From the NCBI GenBank assembly GCA_023935145.1, contig CM043700.1, forward strand, positions 141,383,328 to 141,447,327: DNA of 64,000 nucleotides. Direction: 5' to 3'. This DNA is from Bretschneidera sinensis. Its lineage: Eukaryota > Streptophyta > Magnoliopsida > Brassicales > Akaniaceae. The notes beneath the pieces are model-generated. The model saw only the letters and a list, made by a program, of their open reading frames with translations, searched no databases and was not told the origin of the DNA. Position numbers and translations under genes: made by a program. Of the stretch, positions 61,601-64,000 are shown in pieces (the first letter of the stretch is position 1; every line of letters begins with the position of its first letter).

Positions 61601-63076
61601 GTTTTACACTTTCATTTGCTTTTCTAATATTTCCCTAATCATAGGTAATGAAGGGTAGTCAGAAAGTATATTCTTCAATGAAATGAACTTACTTGGGATA
61701 ATATAAGGGGATTAATATATTAAGGATGGGTAAGAAATTATTGTTGTTGGGAGATAATCACGAGTGAGACAAAGACTAAATAACTAGGGATAATTCAATC
61801 AATCAATACTCGTATTAAATGAAAACAAGTGGAATACTTATTTAGTAGAAGCCTAAATCATTACGTAGAAAATTCTTACCATATGATCATAGAACCGCAC
61901 AATAATTATCCACAGATTATTTAATCTATAAGAATATAGAATTATACACATTAGATATTACTTACCTAACAATTTTCTCCAACATGTATTAAGAACTATA
62001 AAATCTATCTTGTTTCACTTAAAAGGTAAATTAGGGCAATTTCCCAAAACCCAATCCTCATTTTGGCTCTTCTAACTTTTCTTATATTCTACTTTAGAAG
62101 GTCTAAATCATTTGGTTGTCTTATTTATTATTTCTTCACATATACTCTCAAAATAAGTGGCGGTGCTCTTCATGTAAAAAAGCATCTTTTTTTTTTTTGG
62201 CAACAAACACCAAATTAATAAAAGAACATGGCATGTAATGATAATATGGGACCCTTTTTTGATATCCTCCTGCGATCTTCTTAAATTTTATTAGGCCACA
62301 AAAGATCCACCAACTTTTAAAGCTTTCAACTTTCAAAGGTGTGATTATTGTAATCCGGCCTTATTGATCGATCACATGGATCACTCTTAATTATCTTATG
62401 TAACTTTTCTAAATTCACCCAAAAAGCTTTGTTATTTTTTTGTGAAGAATTTTCATGCTAAACAACAAAATTGCCAGCCAGTGTAACTTTTTTGTTCTTT
62501 TGTTTGTAATTTGCATTGCTATCAATTTTAACCTATGATCAGATTAGTTAAAGCACATTTACGTTGTTAATCAAGTCCATTCGTATGTTGGATGAATAGA
62601 AAATTTCATTAGCACTTGAAGTGATGTTCTTTCCACTCAAAAAACAAAATCTATACTAGATCATTGTGTTTTCTCTTTTAAAATATCAAAAATATCATCG
62701 TATAATTATAGGTTTATTGTGTTATTTGGTATAAAAATGTAAAATCAATCACCTCATGTTTGTCTAATCAGTAACTTCTTATTTCAAAAACCGCTTACCT
62801 ACATCAATCACTTAAGCAGTTACACATTATCCATTTCAAAACCATTTATCTATGATAACTACCTATGCAGTTACACAGTACTCACTACCTACTAATTCAC
62901 ACTTACTTATACATATGCTCTCATAATCTTATTGTTTCTCTCTTAACTATTGGTAATCAATTCGTTAAGCTTAATTTGCTTCCAAGTGAGATTCTTTTCG
63001 ATTCTCTTTAGTTACAGTTGATTTTTTTTTAATTAAATTATGTCTTCTTTCTTGGGTTGTTTAATCCGATAAAAGA

Positions 63077-63127
63077 GCAGATCAACAAGTGCGTTAGCAC
63101 GTGTTGAGAACGCGTGTGTTGATCTGC
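63077..63127. repeat. 51-bp perfect-arm hairpin
   Basis: GCAGATCAACA (63077-63087) and TGTTGATCTGC (63117-63127) are perfect 11-bp inverted arms. Inside them GCGTT (63091-63095) pairs with AACGC. The loop contains CACGTG, the G-box core. The GC content is well above that of the surroundings. Confidence 0.85.
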
Positions 63128-64000
63128 AAGTAAAAATAAAACAAGAACATGATTTTAGTTGAAGACACCAAAATTGGAAAAAAAAAAAAAAAGAAAGTTG
63201 CAATGAGACTCATTTAAGCTATTTCTCTGCAAAATAAGTAGAAACATGTGCCTTCACGAGCTTTAGGCGATACAGAGGAAAATGAGTTGAAAAAAAGAAT
63301 ATTTTTTATCGTTTGGTAAAAACAAATTGAAAAAAATGATATAATTGTTGTTTTTTTCTCATATGAACAAATAACAATTTTTTCAAATTAAAATGTTTAA
63401 GAGTGAAAGTTAAAATAAGCTATGTAATTCTTGTTTGTCGTATTCTTCTTTTCTCTCATTTTCCTATGATCTTTGCTAATCAAATGATAGAAAAAAGTCC
63501 AATATTTTTTTTATTTTACAACGTTCTCTCTTTTCTTTCTTCTTTTTCTATCAATCAAAACTAAGGTTATGTTCAATACGACGGATTGAAATGTAATGTA
63601 ATTAACAATATAATAAATCATATTTTAATGTTATTATTATTATGGTTGGGTAAGACAAATGCAATGAAAGTAACAATATAATAGTAATTACTAATAAAAT
63701 GAAAAATATTATGTATTATGTGAGATTTACGATTTCGAAAATAAATATATGAAAAAATATTTTTAAAGATAGTTTTACGATTTTCACGAGGATAATGTAC
63801 TCATGACAATTCAAAGGATAAGATTTCAAAAAAAAAATCATATTAATGGTAGTTACGCGTTAAGAGTTAAGTATTGATACATGCATTATTATCGATAATG
63901 TTTGGGAAAAGATTTAAGTAAACTTAAATCTTTTAAGGTAATTTAAATAAAAAAATTTAAACAATTTGAATTTAAGCAAGTAGCGTGTGATGGAGCGTGT

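Larger units (their letters stand above)
58284..64000. other. intergenic DNA downstream of RFT1
   Basis: No supported gene in 5.7 kb. Contents: GGTCGGGTT/AACCCAACCC repeat (59815-59955), foldback copy 2 (60029-60129), a larger foldback (61075-61600), and a GC-richer hairpin (63077-63127). The remaining sequence is AT-rich with homopolymer runs. RFT1's 3' UTR should occupy the first few hundred bases. Confidence 0.5.

Overview
The window is nuclear DNA of a flowering plant, most likely a dicot. It is AT-rich, its genes carry GT-AG introns, and it holds plant-specific gene types (PLAT-plant-stress, an E-class PPR protein, a plant SF1 with an added RRM) together with plant-type copia, LINE, SINE, TRIM and MITE-like sequences. 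I see no prokaryotic, organellar or viral genes. The species cannot be fixed from the sequence.

Layout. 1-7390 is a nest of Ty1/copia LTR retrotransposons. Two related minus-strand elements (A and B) lie head to tail, and B lies within a plus-strand element C. All visible coding parts of B and C are broken. 8949-9885 is a two-exon gene for a secreted PLAT-domain protein. 13200-13896 (minus) is a decayed F-box/LRR-like fragment. 14036-16195 (minus) is an intact intronless PPR gene. 19679-20320 is the tail of a dead LINE. 20794-23343 encodes splicing factor SF1/branch-point-binding protein and is followed by about 5.7 kb of T-rich, intron-like sequence. 30670-35997 encodes the RNA polymerase III subunit RPC4 in nine exons. 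36619-40049 (minus, convergent with RPC4) encodes a 343-residue protein of unknown function with a C-terminal membrane anchor. 45946-48568 encodes ribosomal protein eL15. 50283-58283 encodes RFT1, an ER membrane protein of N-glycosylation, in 14 exons. The rest, including 58284-64000, is AT-rich intergenic DNA with foldback elements.

The genes are independent plant housekeeping or accessory genes and do not form a cluster or operon. SF1, RPC4, eL15 and RFT1 are core functions (splicing, Pol III transcription, translation, glycosylation). The multi-exon models were built by joining exons at GT-AG sites with matching phase; all sums are multiples of three and end at a stop.

I found no convincing new multi-gene system. 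The observations most worth a second look are the LTR holding ten copies of a 12-bp perfect palindrome in a 53-bp periodic array, a tRNA-like A-box/B-box/T-run just upstream of a Pol III subunit gene, a miniature LTR element (TRIM) and a MITE in adjacent RFT1 introns, a tRNA-derived SINE-like copy with 11-bp target duplications in an RPC4 intron, and the long intron-like tract behind SF1.
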